From Hyphomicrobiales bacterium (GTDB taxonomy: Bacteria > Pseudomonadota > Alphaproteobacteria > Rhizobiales > Rhizobiaceae), in assembly GCA_900473745.1 (NCBI GenBank), contig UCMW01000014.1, forward strand, positions 1 to 64,000: a stretch of DNA of 64,000 bases. Direction: 5' to 3'. Each line of letters begins with the position of its first letter. The first letter of the stretch is position 1. The notes under the pieces were generated by a model that searched no databases, was not told where the DNA came from, and saw only the letters and a program-made list of their open reading frames with translations. A program made the position numbers and the translations under genes. Below, piece by piece: positions 17,541-25,806 of this stretch.

Positions 17541-18389
17541 ATGGAAGGCTTTGGCGTTCACACGAGCATGTGGACCATGAACTGGGATCGCGCCGGCGCT
17601 GAAAAGGCGATTGCAGGGGCGGTCCACTACAAGATGGACTTCATCGAGATCGCGCTCCTCAATGCGCCCGCCGTCGATGCCAAGCATACCCGCGATCTCC
17701 TGGAGAAGAACAAGCTCAGGGCCGTCTGCTCGCTCGGTTTGCCGGAGACGGCCTGGGCCTCGGTGCGTCCGGATGCGGCGATCGAGCATCTGAAGGTTGC
17801 GATCGAAAAGACGGCAGAGATGAGCGGGGAGGCGCTGTCCGGCGTCATTTATGGCGGGATCGGCGAACGCACCGGCCTGCCGCCGACGCAGGGTGAATAC
17901 GACAATATCACCCGCGTGCTCGACGCCGCCGCAAAGCATGCCAAGCGCTTCGGCATCCAGCTCGGTGTCGAGGCCGTCAACCGCTATGAGAACCATCTGG
18001 TGAACTCCGCGCAACAGGCGGTCGACGTGGTCGAGCGGGTCGGCGCGGCCAATGTCTTTGTCCATCTCGACACCTACCACATGAATATCGAGGAAAAGGG
18101 CGCGGCAAACGGCATTCTGATTGCGCGTGACCACCTCAAATATATCCACTTGTCGGAGAGCGATCGCGGGACACCCGGCTATGGCAACGTGCCGTGGGAT
18201 GAGATCTACGCCACCCTGGCTGCTATAGGCTTCAAGGGCGGGCTTGCCATGGAGAGCTTCATCAACATGCCTCCCGAAGTTGCCTATGGCTTGGCGGTCT
18301 GGCGTCCGGTGGCGCGGGACATGGAGGAGGTCATGGGCAACGGACTGCCCTTCCTGCGCAACAAGGCCGAACAATACGGCCTGATCTGA
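17541..18389 (+). CDS. Ketose 3-epimerase (sugar phosphate isomerase/epimerase family)
   Basis: A 282-residue TIM-barrel enzyme of the D-tagatose/D-psicose 3-epimerase type. The metal and catalytic residues are visible: Glu in LGVEAVNRYENH, Asp/His in HLDTYHMNIEE, His in KYIHLSESDRGTPGYG and Glu in LAMESF. It should epimerise C3 of a free ketose in the cytoplasm. Being located between the importer and the FGGY kinase and aldolase genes, it probably converts the imported or isomerised sugar into the kinase substrate. Confidence 0.85.
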   Translation: MEGFGVHTSMWTMNWDRAGAEKAIAGAVHYKMDFIEIALLNAPAVDAKHTRDLLEKNKLRAVCSLGLPETAWASVRPDAAIEHLKVAIEKTAEMSGEALSGVIYGGIGERTGLPPTQGEYDNITRVLDAAAKHAKRFGIQLGVEAVNRYENHLVNSAQQAVDVVERVGAANVFVHLDTYHMNIEEKGAANGILIARDHLKYIHLSESDRGTPGYGNVPWDEIYATLAAIGFKGGLAMESFINMPPEVAYGLAVWRPVARDMEEVMGNGLPFLRNKAEQYGLI

Positions 18390-18453
18390 CGGTCGTAATG
18401 GCTACGGTCCCCGTTTCGACACATGGCCTGCCATGCGCCGAGGAGTATTTCTG

Positions 18454-19098
18454 ATGTCGACACTTTACCAGAATGCGGAAAGTTTGGCTCTTGAGGCTGT
18501 CGCACGGTATGCCGGCCATGGCGGAGCCCGGGTGTTGGTTGCGATTGCAGGTGCTCCGGGGTCAGGCAAGTCCACTCTCGCACAGGCGGTAGCGGAGAGG
18601 ATCAATCGGGACGAGCCTGGGCTTGCCGCTGTCTTGCCCATGGATGGATATCACTATGACGATCATGTGCTGAAGGTGCTGGGTCGGCTGGAAACCAAGG
18701 GTGCGCCCGATACGTTCGACATCCATGGCCTGAGGCATATGCTGCTACGGCTCAAGGCAAATGCCGAAGACACGATCGCTGTGCCGGTCTTCGATCGACA
18801 GATCGAGATCGCGCGGGCCGGGGCGCACCTCATCCCCCATGAAACAGGCATCATCATCTGCGAGGGCAATTATCTTCTGCTGCGAGAACCACCCTGGGAC
18901 ACACTGAAGCCAATCTTCGACTTCACCGCCTTTGTCGATGTGCCGAGGGAGGAACTGCGCAAGAGGTTGACCGAGCGCTGGGAAGGTTATCGTCTGCCAG
19001 CGGACCAGATCCGGTTCAAGGTTGAGGAGAACGACCTGCCGAATGGGACCCTCATCCTGGAGCGCAGTGCCGAGCCTGATCTGCGCGTCAGAAACTGA
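18454..19098 (+). CDS. P-loop sugar/nucleoside kinase-like protein (FrcK/uridine kinase-like)
   Basis: A 214-residue P-loop protein with Walker A GAPGSGKST near residue 33. It has the uridine-kinase-like block VLPMDGYHYDD, the segment VPVFDRQIEIARAGA, and IIICEGNYLLL. Family relatives include the fructose-operon FrcK of rhizobia and pantothenate/uridine-kinase-like enzymes. The start at 18454 is preferred because AGGAG (18441-18445) is eight bases upstream; an ATG at 18433 has no such site. It provides the operon with a second possible phosphorylation step. Its substrate is not known. Confidence 0.75.
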   Translation: MSTLYQNAESLALEAVARYAGHGGARVLVAIAGAPGSGKSTLAQAVAERINRDEPGLAAVLPMDGYHYDDHVLKVLGRLETKGAPDTFDIHGLRHMLLRLKANAEDTIAVPVFDRQIEIARAGAHLIPHETGIIICEGNYLLLREPPWDTLKPIFDFTAFVDVPREELRKRLTERWEGYRLPADQIRFKVEENDLPNGTLILERSAEPDLRVRN

Positions 19099-19168
19099 CG
19101 GAGGGAGAGGAGCATCATGTCCCGATCTCGACGGAAAGCGGCAACTAGCGCTTCAAAGGAGCGGCAAG

Positions 19169-20617
19169 ATGGTTGATCCGCGAGCTTTTGCCAGTATCTG
19201 CGTCCTCGATGTCGGCAAGACCAATGTAAAGCTGAACGCCGTGACCGCAGCCGGGGAGATTGTGGAGACCGTTACCATCGCAAACCCCGTCCGGCCCGGG
19301 CCGCCCTGGCAGCATCATGACCTTGCGGGGCTCGGCGACTGGGTCTTCGAAGAACTCGCAAAGCTCGCAAATCGCCATCCAATCAGGACTTTCGTCTGCG
19401 CCGCCCATGGCTCAGGCGGGGTTCTGGTCGGTGAAGATCCCGATGCCCGTGACGGGGGCACCGCTCTTCCCATGATCGACTACGAACAATCGCTGCCGGC
19501 AACAATTCGCGAGAGCTATGTGCCCCTTGCCGGCTCGTTCCGTGATCGCGGCAGCGCCATCATGCACGGTGCGACCCATCAGGCACGTCAACTGCTGTGG
19601 ATGGAGACCGCGGAGCCGGCTCGATTCGCCGCAGCTCGCAGCTTCCTTGGTCTACCGCAATACTGGGCGTGGCGGATGACGGGTGTCGCGGTTTCGGAAG
19701 CAACTTGTCTGGGAGCCCAATCACATCTGTGGAACGCTGCGGACAGTCGCCCGACCCCGATCGTCGTCGCACGTGGATGGCAGAGGCTGCTGCCGCCGTT
19801 TGCATCGGCCTGGTCAAGCCTCGGGCTCGTGCGTGCGCCGCTCCTGCGCCGCTTCGGGCTACCGGACGGGATACGGGTTCTGGTCGGAATTCATGACAGC
19901 AGCGCCAACCTCTACCGCTATCAGGCAGCCGGCCTTTCCGACGCCGCGATCTTGTCTACGGGCACCTGGATCGTCGGCATGTCCCGCGCCACCCCACTCG
20001 ATGGGCTCGACGAGGACGCCGGCATGACAATCAACAGTGACGTCTACGGTCGGCCGGTCGCCGGAGCCTTGACGATGGGCGGACGGGAGTTTGTTCATGT
20101 CGCGGGCGAGGACGCCGGCACTGCCGTCGATCCCGCTGTTGCGATAGCGCTGATTACGCGTGGAACCATGGCGCTGCCAAGCTTTGGCGATGGGAACGGG
20201 TTCTTCCCCGGCAGCGCGGGGCAGGGCTGCATTGTCGGCTCACCGCCGGAGAATGCCGCCGAGCGTCGGGCGCTTGCCTTGATCTACATCGCGCAATTGT
20301 CTGTCGAATGCCTCGCTGCATTGAAGGTCGACGCAACGGTGGTGCTCGATGGCAGCTATCTCAAGGACCCGCTATTCGCAAAGCTGGTCACCACCTTGCG
20401 TGGGAGCGGTGAAACGCTCTTCAATCTCGACGCCTATGGTGTGGCGACCGGAGCTGCACTGCTCGGGTCTCATGGCACGACGCGCGCGCGAGACGGTCTG
20501 CATCTGCAGACTGCAGACACTATCGCCGCGCCCGCTGATCTTTTGACGTCTTACCATCGACGCTGGCGCGAACTCGCGCGTCAGGCGCAGCATGTTCCCA
20601 GAAAGGATGCCCCATGA
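19169..20617 (+). CDS. FGGY-family carbohydrate kinase
   Basis: A 482-residue sugar kinase starting at 19169 behind AAAGGAGC. The N-terminal phosphate-binding motif is VLDVGKTNVKLNAV. The second is AILSTGTWIVGMS, as in fuculo- and rhamnulokinases, and the adenosine region is TVVLDGSYLKDPLFAKL. It is expected to phosphorylate a ketose, plausibly at C1, to make the aldolase substrate. Its stop overlaps the aldolase start by four bases, so the two products are made together. The exact sugar is unknown. Confidence 0.85.
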   Translation: MVDPRAFASICVLDVGKTNVKLNAVTAAGEIVETVTIANPVRPGPPWQHHDLAGLGDWVFEELAKLANRHPIRTFVCAAHGSGGVLVGEDPDARDGGTALPMIDYEQSLPATIRESYVPLAGSFRDRGSAIMHGATHQARQLLWMETAEPARFAAARSFLGLPQYWAWRMTGVAVSEATCLGAQSHLWNAADSRPTPIVVARGWQRLLPPFASAWSSLGLVRAPLLRRFGLPDGIRVLVGIHDSSANLYRYQAAGLSDAAILSTGTWIVGMSRATPLDGLDEDAGMTINSDVYGRPVAGALTMGGREFVHVAGEDAGTAVDPAVAIALITRGTMALPSFGDGNGFFPGSAGQGCIVGSPPENAAERRALALIYIAQLSVECLAALKVDATVVLDGSYLKDPLFAKLVTTLRGSGETLFNLDAYGVATGAALLGSHGTTRARDGLHLQTADTIAAPADLLTSYHRRWRELARQAQHVPRKDAP

Positions 20618-21309
20618 CCAACTTTGAGACTAACGAGCTGCGCCGAAACTTGGTGGACATTTGCCGGAGGATGAATTCCAGCGGCATTAATCAGGGCACT
20701 GCCGGCAATCTGTCGGTGCGTGCAGGCAACGGCTTCCTGATCACGCCGTCCTCCTTGCCCTATGACGTCATGACGCCGGAGGATCTGGTCGAGATGGACT
20801 TCGACGGCACCTATACGGGCCGACGCCCCTCGTCTGAATGGCGGTTTCATCGTGATATCCTGAAGAATCGTCCCGACATCAATGTCGTTTTGCACTGCCA
20901 TTCGATGTATGCGACGACACTCGCCTGCCATCACAAGACCATTCCTGCCTTCCACTACATGGTTGGTGTGGCCGGCGGCACCACAGTTCGTTGTGCCGAA
21001 TATGCGACTTTCGGCACGCAGGCTCTCTCGGACCATGCCTTGAAGGCGCTTGATGGCCGGCTTGCTTGCCTGCTTGGGCAGCATGGGCAAATCTCGCTCG
21101 GCAAGGATCTGGAACAGGCCCTGTGGCTTGCGATCGAGGTGGAAACGCTCGCGCGAATGTATGTGCAGGTCTTGACACTAGGCCAACCGCCGATCCTGGA
21201 TGATGCCGAAATGGAACGTGTGATCGATCAGATGAAGCGGATGAGTTACGGGCTCGGTCCGGAGGCTGAAGGTTCGAACGACGTGGCACGACCACGTGAG
21301 CCGATTTGA
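20614..21309 (+). CDS. Class II aldolase/adducin-family protein (L-fuculose-phosphate aldolase-like)
   Basis: A 231-residue zinc aldolase. It has GINQGTAGNLSVRAGNGFLITPSSLPYD at the phosphate-binding end, catalytic Glu in PSSEWRFH, and zinc His residues in VVLHCHSMYAT with a further His in LLGQHGQISLG. Family members split ketose-1-phosphates into dihydroxyacetone phosphate plus an aldehyde. It closes the operon, following the FGGY kinase by a four-base overlap. The combination fits cleavage of a C1-phosphorylated ketose. Confidence 0.85.
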   Translation: MTNFETNELRRNLVDICRRMNSSGINQGTAGNLSVRAGNGFLITPSSLPYDVMTPEDLVEMDFDGTYTGRRPSSEWRFHRDILKNRPDINVVLHCHSMYATTLACHHKTIPAFHYMVGVAGGTTVRCAEYATFGTQALSDHALKALDGRLACLLGQHGQISLGKDLEQALWLAIEVETLARMYVQVLTLGQPPILDDAEMERVIDQMKRMSYGLGPEAEGSNDVARPREPI

Positions 21310-21556
21310 GCCTGGCGGAGTTAAGTTTCCCGGATCCATCGAACGGAAGCACAAGACCTCACCTATCCACCGGGCCTAACGCCTAATCGACGACAGCGCT
21401 GCATTCGGGAGATGGCGGGCAAGACGGTGTGCCGTATCGATTGTGGGGTATGGATAGCTCATCGGCGTCTTCATACAATACCTGGCTTTGGGTCCCATAT
21501 GCTGGTGTGCCCTCCGCAAGCCAAACGCCAGGCGAGCCTCGATGCGGAGGTTGTAG

Positions 21557-21594
21557 ACTGATCAAACCATGCCCTAGGGCATGGTTTGATCAGT
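21557..21594. repeat. 38-bp perfect palindrome at the convergent operon junction
   Basis: Half-site ACTGATCAAACCATGCCCT is followed directly by its exact reverse complement, with no spacer. It covers the stop codon of the leftward ATPase gene (21590-21592) and sits between two convergent operons. In RNA it would form a hairpin of roughly 17 bp on either strand, so it may act as a bidirectional transcript end. There is no T-run. It could also be a copy of a rhizobial intergenic palindromic element. Confidence 0.75.
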
Positions 21595-22657
21595 TTATCC
21601 TTTGTCCCTCTGCGTCGAAGAGGTGCAGCCTGTTCATCGGGAAATCGACCTTGACCGCGCCGGTCGTGTTCATAGCGCTGCGATCAAGAGTGAAGATCTT
21701 GAAGGGCAGACCGTGCAGCGAAAGATGCATTATGATGCCGAAGCCGGTCGGCTCGACCAGGTCGACACCGGCTTCGATTGCGCCTGTCGGCGAAATCACC
21801 ACATGCTCCGGTCTGATGCCGAGAGTTACAATGCTCTCATGCCCAAGCCTCGCCCGCGGTTCGACTGCAATCTGCGTACCATTGGCGAAGCGAACCGCAG
21901 CAGCACCCTTTTCGACCACATAATGGCCGTTGAGAAAGTTCATCCCCGGGGACCCGATGAAGCCGGCAACAAAAAGGTTGGCGGGCCGGTCGTAGAGGTC
22001 CAGAGGTGCGCCCACCTGCTGGACCACGCCGCCATGCATGGCAACGATGCGGTCAGCCAGCGTCATGGCTTCGATCTGATCGTGGGTCACGTAGATCGAG
22101 GTCGCGCCCAGCTCCTTGTGCAGCTTCTTGATCTCGGCGCGCATTTGTTCGCGCAGGCGCGCATCGAGATTGGAGAGCGGTTCGTCGAAAAGGAAGGCCT
22201 TGGGCTGGCGGACGATGGCGCGGCCCATGGCGACGCGCTGGCGCTGGCCGCCGGAAAGGGCCTTGGGGCGGCGCTGCAGCAGGGCGTCGAGGCCGAGCTT
22301 GGACGAGGCGCTGGCGACGATCTCGGCGATCCGCTCCTTCTTCGTCTTTCGCAGCCGCAGGCTGTAACTCATGTTGTCGGCGACCGTCATATGCGGATAC
22401 AGCGCATAGGACTGGAAGACCATGGCGATGTCGCGATCCTTTGGCGCAAGGTCGTTGACCCGGCGGCCTTCAATCGAGATCTCTCCTGAGGTGACCTCCT
22501 CAAGGCCTGCGATCATGCGCAAAAGCGTGGACTTGCCGCAGCCGGATGGTCCGACCAGAACGATGAACTCGCCGTCGCGGATGGTGAGGTCGATGCCGTG
22601 CAGGACCGGGAAATGGCCGTAGCTCTTGCGGATGGCGGAAATATCTATGGAAGCCAT
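21590..22657 (-). CDS. Carbohydrate ABC transporter ATP-binding protein (UgpC/MsmK type)
   Basis: A 355-residue CUT1 ATPase. Walker A is GPSGCGKST and the Q-loop MVFQSYALYPHMTVADNMSYSLRLR. The signature is LSGGQRQRVAMGRAIVRQPKAFLFDEPLSNLD, with switch His in VTHDQIEAMTLADRI. The C-terminal OB/TOBE regulatory region ends LHLFDAEGQRI. It is the last gene of the leftward GntR-PLP-binding protein-permease operon. The substrate is not shown by this subunit, which often serves several importers. Confidence 0.93.
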   Translation of the reverse strand: MASIDISAIRKSYGHFPVLHGIDLTIRDGEFIVLVGPSGCGKSTLLRMIAGLEEVTSGEISIEGRRVNDLAPKDRDIAMVFQSYALYPHMTVADNMSYSLRLRKTKKERIAEIVASASSKLGLDALLQRRPKALSGGQRQRVAMGRAIVRQPKAFLFDEPLSNLDARLREQMRAEIKKLHKELGATSIYVTHDQIEAMTLADRIVAMHGGVVQQVGAPLDLYDRPANLFVAGFIGSPGMNFLNGHYVVEKGAAAVRFANGTQIAVEPRARLGHESIVTLGIRPEHVVISPTGAIEAGVDLVEPTGFGIIMHLSLHGLPFKIFTLDRSAMNTTGAVKVDFPMNRLHLFDAEGQRIN

Positions 22658-22670
22658 TGGGTAAGACCTT

Positions 22671-23504
22671 TCAGCCTTTGACTGCGCCGGCCGTCAGGCC
22701 CTGCACGAGATAGCGCTGGATGAGCAGGAAGAAGAGGCAGGCCGGGATGAGGGCGAGCACGCCGGCTGCCATCATCTGCCCGAAATTGACCGAGAATTTC
22801 GACACGAAGGACAAGAGCCCGACCGGGAAGGTGGCGGCGTCATTGCCCGATATCAGCATCAAGGCGAAGAGCAGTTCCGACCAGGCGGCGGTGAAGACGA
22901 AACCGAGCGTCGCGGCGATGCCCGGCAATGTGAGCGGCAGGATGATCTGGCGGAAGGCGACGAACTGCGTGGCGCCATCGATCATGGCCGCTTCCTCGAG
23001 ATCCTTCGGAATGCCGTCGAAGAAGGACTGCATCAGGAAGGTGGCAAAGGGCACGTTGAAGGCGGAGTAGACGACGACGAGTCCGGTCAGGCTGTTGGTG
23101 AGGCCGAGCGGGGACAGGATCTTGAAGATCGGCGCGACCAGCATGACCAGCGGAAACATCTGGGTCAGCAGCATCAGCGCCACGATCCAGTATTTGGCCC
23201 GGAAGTTGAAGCGCGACAGCGCATAGCCGGACAGCGAGGCAATGATCGTGACGACGAAGGCGGTCGAGCCGGCAACGATCAAGCTGTTCTTGAAGAAGGT
23301 CGGAAAGGCGCTGTTGGCGATGACGTAGGTGAAATGCTCGAAGGTCGTGCGCGAGGGCCACATCCTGACACCTTCGCTGTAGAGCAGATTGTTCGGCGTG
23401 ACGGCGACCTTCAAGAGCCAGTAGAGCGGGAAGAGGGCAACGACGACATAGGCGAGGATCGCCAGTCGGTGCGCGACAGTCAGGGCAATGCGGGACGGCC
23501 TCAT
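22671..23504 (-). CDS. Carbohydrate ABC transporter permease (MalG type)
   Basis: A 277-residue membrane protein with six hydrophobic segments. It has the EAA loop LEEAAMIDGATQFVAFRQIILPLTLPGI and the usual MalG ending (PACLFFLLIQRYLVQGLTAGAVKG). It is placed four bases after the MalF-type gene and 13 bases before the ATPase gene. Confidence 0.93.
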   Translation of the reverse strand: MRPSRIALTVAHRLAILAYVVVALFPLYWLLKVAVTPNNLLYSEGVRMWPSRTTFEHFTYVIANSAFPTFFKNSLIVAGSTAFVVTIIASLSGYALSRFNFRAKYWIVALMLLTQMFPLVMLVAPIFKILSPLGLTNSLTGLVVVYSAFNVPFATFLMQSFFDGIPKDLEEAAMIDGATQFVAFRQIILPLTLPGIAATLGFVFTAAWSELLFALMLISGNDAATFPVGLLSFVSKFSVNFGQMMAAGVLALIPACLFFLLIQRYLVQGLTAGAVKG

Positions 23505-23508
23505 CTGC

Positions 23509-24432
23509 TCAGTCCTTGTTCAACAGAGACTGCCGGAGCAGCACGATCAGCATGGAATAGGCGAGCAACAGGACGAGCAGCACCAGCGCGATCGCTGAGG
23601 CGTAACCGAAATCCAGCCGCTTGAAGGCCTGGGTGAAGATGTAGGAGGCGACGATCTGTGTCCGGTCTGCCGGCCCGCCATTGGTCATGACGATGATCAG
23701 GTCGGCGAAGTTCGAGATCCAGACGGTGCGCAGCAGAACGGTGATCGCAATGGTTGGCGCAAGGAAGGGAAGCGTGATCGACCAGAAACGCTGCACGGGG
23801 CCGGCGCCATCAATGGAGGCAGCCTCGTAGAGATCGCGCGGAATGGCCTGGAGGGCTGCGAGCAACGTGATGGCGAAGAAGGGAATGCCCCACCAGACAT
23901 TGGCGACGATTGGCCCCCACATGGCGAGGTCCGGATCGGAGAGAATGTTGTTCGGCTCGGAAAGAATGCCCATGGCAAAGAGCCAGTGGGGCAGGGGGCC
24001 GATGACGGGATTGAACAGCCAGGCCCAGTTGAGACCAGCGAGGAAGCTTGGCACGGCCCACGGCAGGAAGACCAGCGCCTGGGCAAGGCCCCGGCCGTAG
24101 AACGGCTTGTCGAGCAGAAGGGCGAGGATCAGCCCGAAGGTGAATTGCAGCGCGACGGACGCCCCTGTCCACCAGAGCGTGTTCTTCAGCGCGCGATAGA
24201 AATCGGCGTCTTGCCCGAGTGTCCGAAAATGGTCGAGACCGATGAAGCCGCCGGAAAAGGGGTTGAGCAGCTGGATATCGCGAAAGGCATAGGAAACGCC
24301 CAGCACAAGCGGCACCAGCATGACCGCGATGATCAGGATCAGCGCCGGCGCACTGTAAAGATAAGGGTCCGACGCATCGGCCATCCGCTTGAGTAGCGTC
24401 CGCCGATCGCCCCGCGCGAGGGTCGATGTCAT
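23509..24432 (-). CDS. Carbohydrate ABC transporter permease (MalF type)
   Basis: A 307-residue permease with SAPALILIIAVMLVPLVLGVSYAFRDI at the first membrane span. The EAA loop is LYEAASIDGAGPVQRFWSITLPFLAPTI. It partners the MalG-type product. A hairpin lies between this gene and the preceding binding-protein gene. Confidence 0.93.
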   Translation of the reverse strand: MTSTLARGDRRTLLKRMADASDPYLYSAPALILIIAVMLVPLVLGVSYAFRDIQLLNPFSGGFIGLDHFRTLGQDADFYRALKNTLWWTGASVALQFTFGLILALLLDKPFYGRGLAQALVFLPWAVPSFLAGLNWAWLFNPVIGPLPHWLFAMGILSEPNNILSDPDLAMWGPIVANVWWGIPFFAITLLAALQAIPRDLYEAASIDGAGPVQRFWSITLPFLAPTIAITVLLRTVWISNFADLIIVMTNGGPADRTQIVASYIFTQAFKRLDFGYASAIALVLLVLLLAYSMLIVLLRQSLLNKD

Positions 24433-24463
24433 CGTTCAGGCTTTCTTGCTGTTAGGCTTCAAT

Positions 24464-24496
24464 CGATCGGGCGAAGGCCGCGCCTCCGCCCGATCG
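24464..24496 (-). promoter_or_regulatory. Intra-operon hairpin after the binding-protein gene
   Basis: A 10-bp perfect inverted repeat CGATCGGGCG / CGCCCGATCG around a 13-base GC-rich loop, in the 72-base gap between the binding-protein stop and the MalF-type start. No T-run follows on the minus strand, so differential expression within the operon is more likely than full termination. Confidence 0.55.
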
Positions 24497-24504
24497 TGAA
24501 TGGC

Positions 24505-25764
24505 TTACTGCTTGGCCAGGTGCTTCTGCTGCGCCTTGGTCAGGTAGTCGGCCCACTGGTCGGCCAGTTCCTGGGGCGTGATATCGCCGAGCAGGGCCTG
24601 CTGCGAGGTCTTGATCACGAGCGAATCCTTGAAGAAGGCGAATTCTTCGAGATGCGTCGGCATCACTGTCGGCACAGCATCCTTGTCGGACAGTTCCTCG
24701 AACCAGCCCTTGAACTGCGGGCTCGCATAGAACGGGTCGCTTTCTGCGGACTTGAGTGCCGGAAGCGCCCCGGTCCGCTTGTTCCAGGCGATGTTACCTT
24801 CCTTGCCTTCGAGCGTGGCGATCAGCTTCCAGGCGAGATCCTTGTTGGCGCTCGCCGACATCATCGACCAGCCAGCGTAACCAATGGTCGGGAAGGTCTT
24901 GCCGTCGGGTCCTTTCGGCATGGCCATGACGCCATAGTCGTCTTCGCCCATGTGTTCGGCGATTGCGATGAGCGCGTCTGGATCCTGGTCGAGGAACGCG
25001 CAGGTGCCGCTATAGAAGCCGGCGACGATCTCGTTGAAGCCCCAGTTGACCGAGTCCTTCGGGGCGTAGCCGTTCTTGTAGAGGTCGATCAGCCAGGTAA
25101 GACCCTTGACCCAGCCTTCGGAGTTGAAGGTCGAGCTGCCGTCTTCGGTGAAGAAGGCGTTCGAGCCAGCCATCGAGGCGCCGAACATGACCCAGCCGTT
25201 CAACCCGCCCGGTCCGCCACGCAAGCAATAGCCATATTTGCCCGGCAGAGCCGAAACCTTCTTGGAAGCCTCGGCAAAGTCTTCCATGGTCTTCGGTGGT
25301 TCGGAAACGCCGGCCTCGGCCAGCAGCTTCTTGTTGTAGAACATCGCCCTCAGATAGAAGCCGTAAGGCAGCATATAGGCGGTGTCCTTGACATCGCGAC
25401 CGAGTTCGAGCGCGCGGTCGGAGAGATCGGCCGTCTGGTCCCACTCCTTCAGATAGGGCTCAAGGCTCTCGACGATACCGTTATTGGCATAGAGCGACAG
25501 CCAGGTGTCGGGCATTTCCATGACGTCGGGGATTTCGCCGGCCGAAACCATGGTGGCAAATTTCTGGAAGGCTTCGCCCCAGGGGAGCGAGATGATCTCC
25601 ACCTTGGTGCCGGGATTTTCCGTCTCGAACTTCGAGACGATCGACTTCAGGGTTTCAGTGCGTTCGGGGCTCGTGATTACTTCCACGAGCTTGAGCGTGG
25701 TGTCGGCAAGGGCGGTCCCTGCCATCAGCGCGCTCATCAGGGCTGCTGTCAAAATTGCTTTCAT
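24505..25764 (-). CDS. Carbohydrate ABC transporter substrate-binding protein (CUT1)
   Basis: A 419-residue extracellular solute-binding protein, family 1. Its signal peptide is MKAILTAALMSALMAGTALA and the mature start DTTLKLVEVITSPERTETLKSIVSKFE is typical. A hinge/ligand motif follows (MLPYGFYLRAMFYNKKLLAEAGVSEPPKTMEDF), with FPTIGYAGWSMMSASANKDLAWKLIA near the end. It starts at 25764 behind GGAGGAACTG. Its neighbours are a PLP lyase upstream and MalFG downstream. An amino-sugar or sulfur-containing glycoside would suit the lyase, but this is speculation. Confidence 0.9.
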   Translation of the reverse strand: MKAILTAALMSALMAGTALADTTLKLVEVITSPERTETLKSIVSKFETENPGTKVEIISLPWGEAFQKFATMVSAGEIPDVMEMPDTWLSLYANNGIVESLEPYLKEWDQTADLSDRALELGRDVKDTAYMLPYGFYLRAMFYNKKLLAEAGVSEPPKTMEDFAEASKKVSALPGKYGYCLRGGPGGLNGWVMFGASMAGSNAFFTEDGSSTFNSEGWVKGLTWLIDLYKNGYAPKDSVNWGFNEIVAGFYSGTCAFLDQDPDALIAIAEHMGEDDYGVMAMPKGPDGKTFPTIGYAGWSMMSASANKDLAWKLIATLEGKEGNIAWNKRTGALPALKSAESDPFYASPQFKGWFEELSDKDAVPTVMPTHLEEFAFFKDSLVIKTSQQALLGDITPQELADQWADYLTKAQQKHLAKQ

Positions 25765-25806
25765 TATACAGTTCCTCCACTGCTTATTGGGTTGGTTCGA
25801 CAGGGC

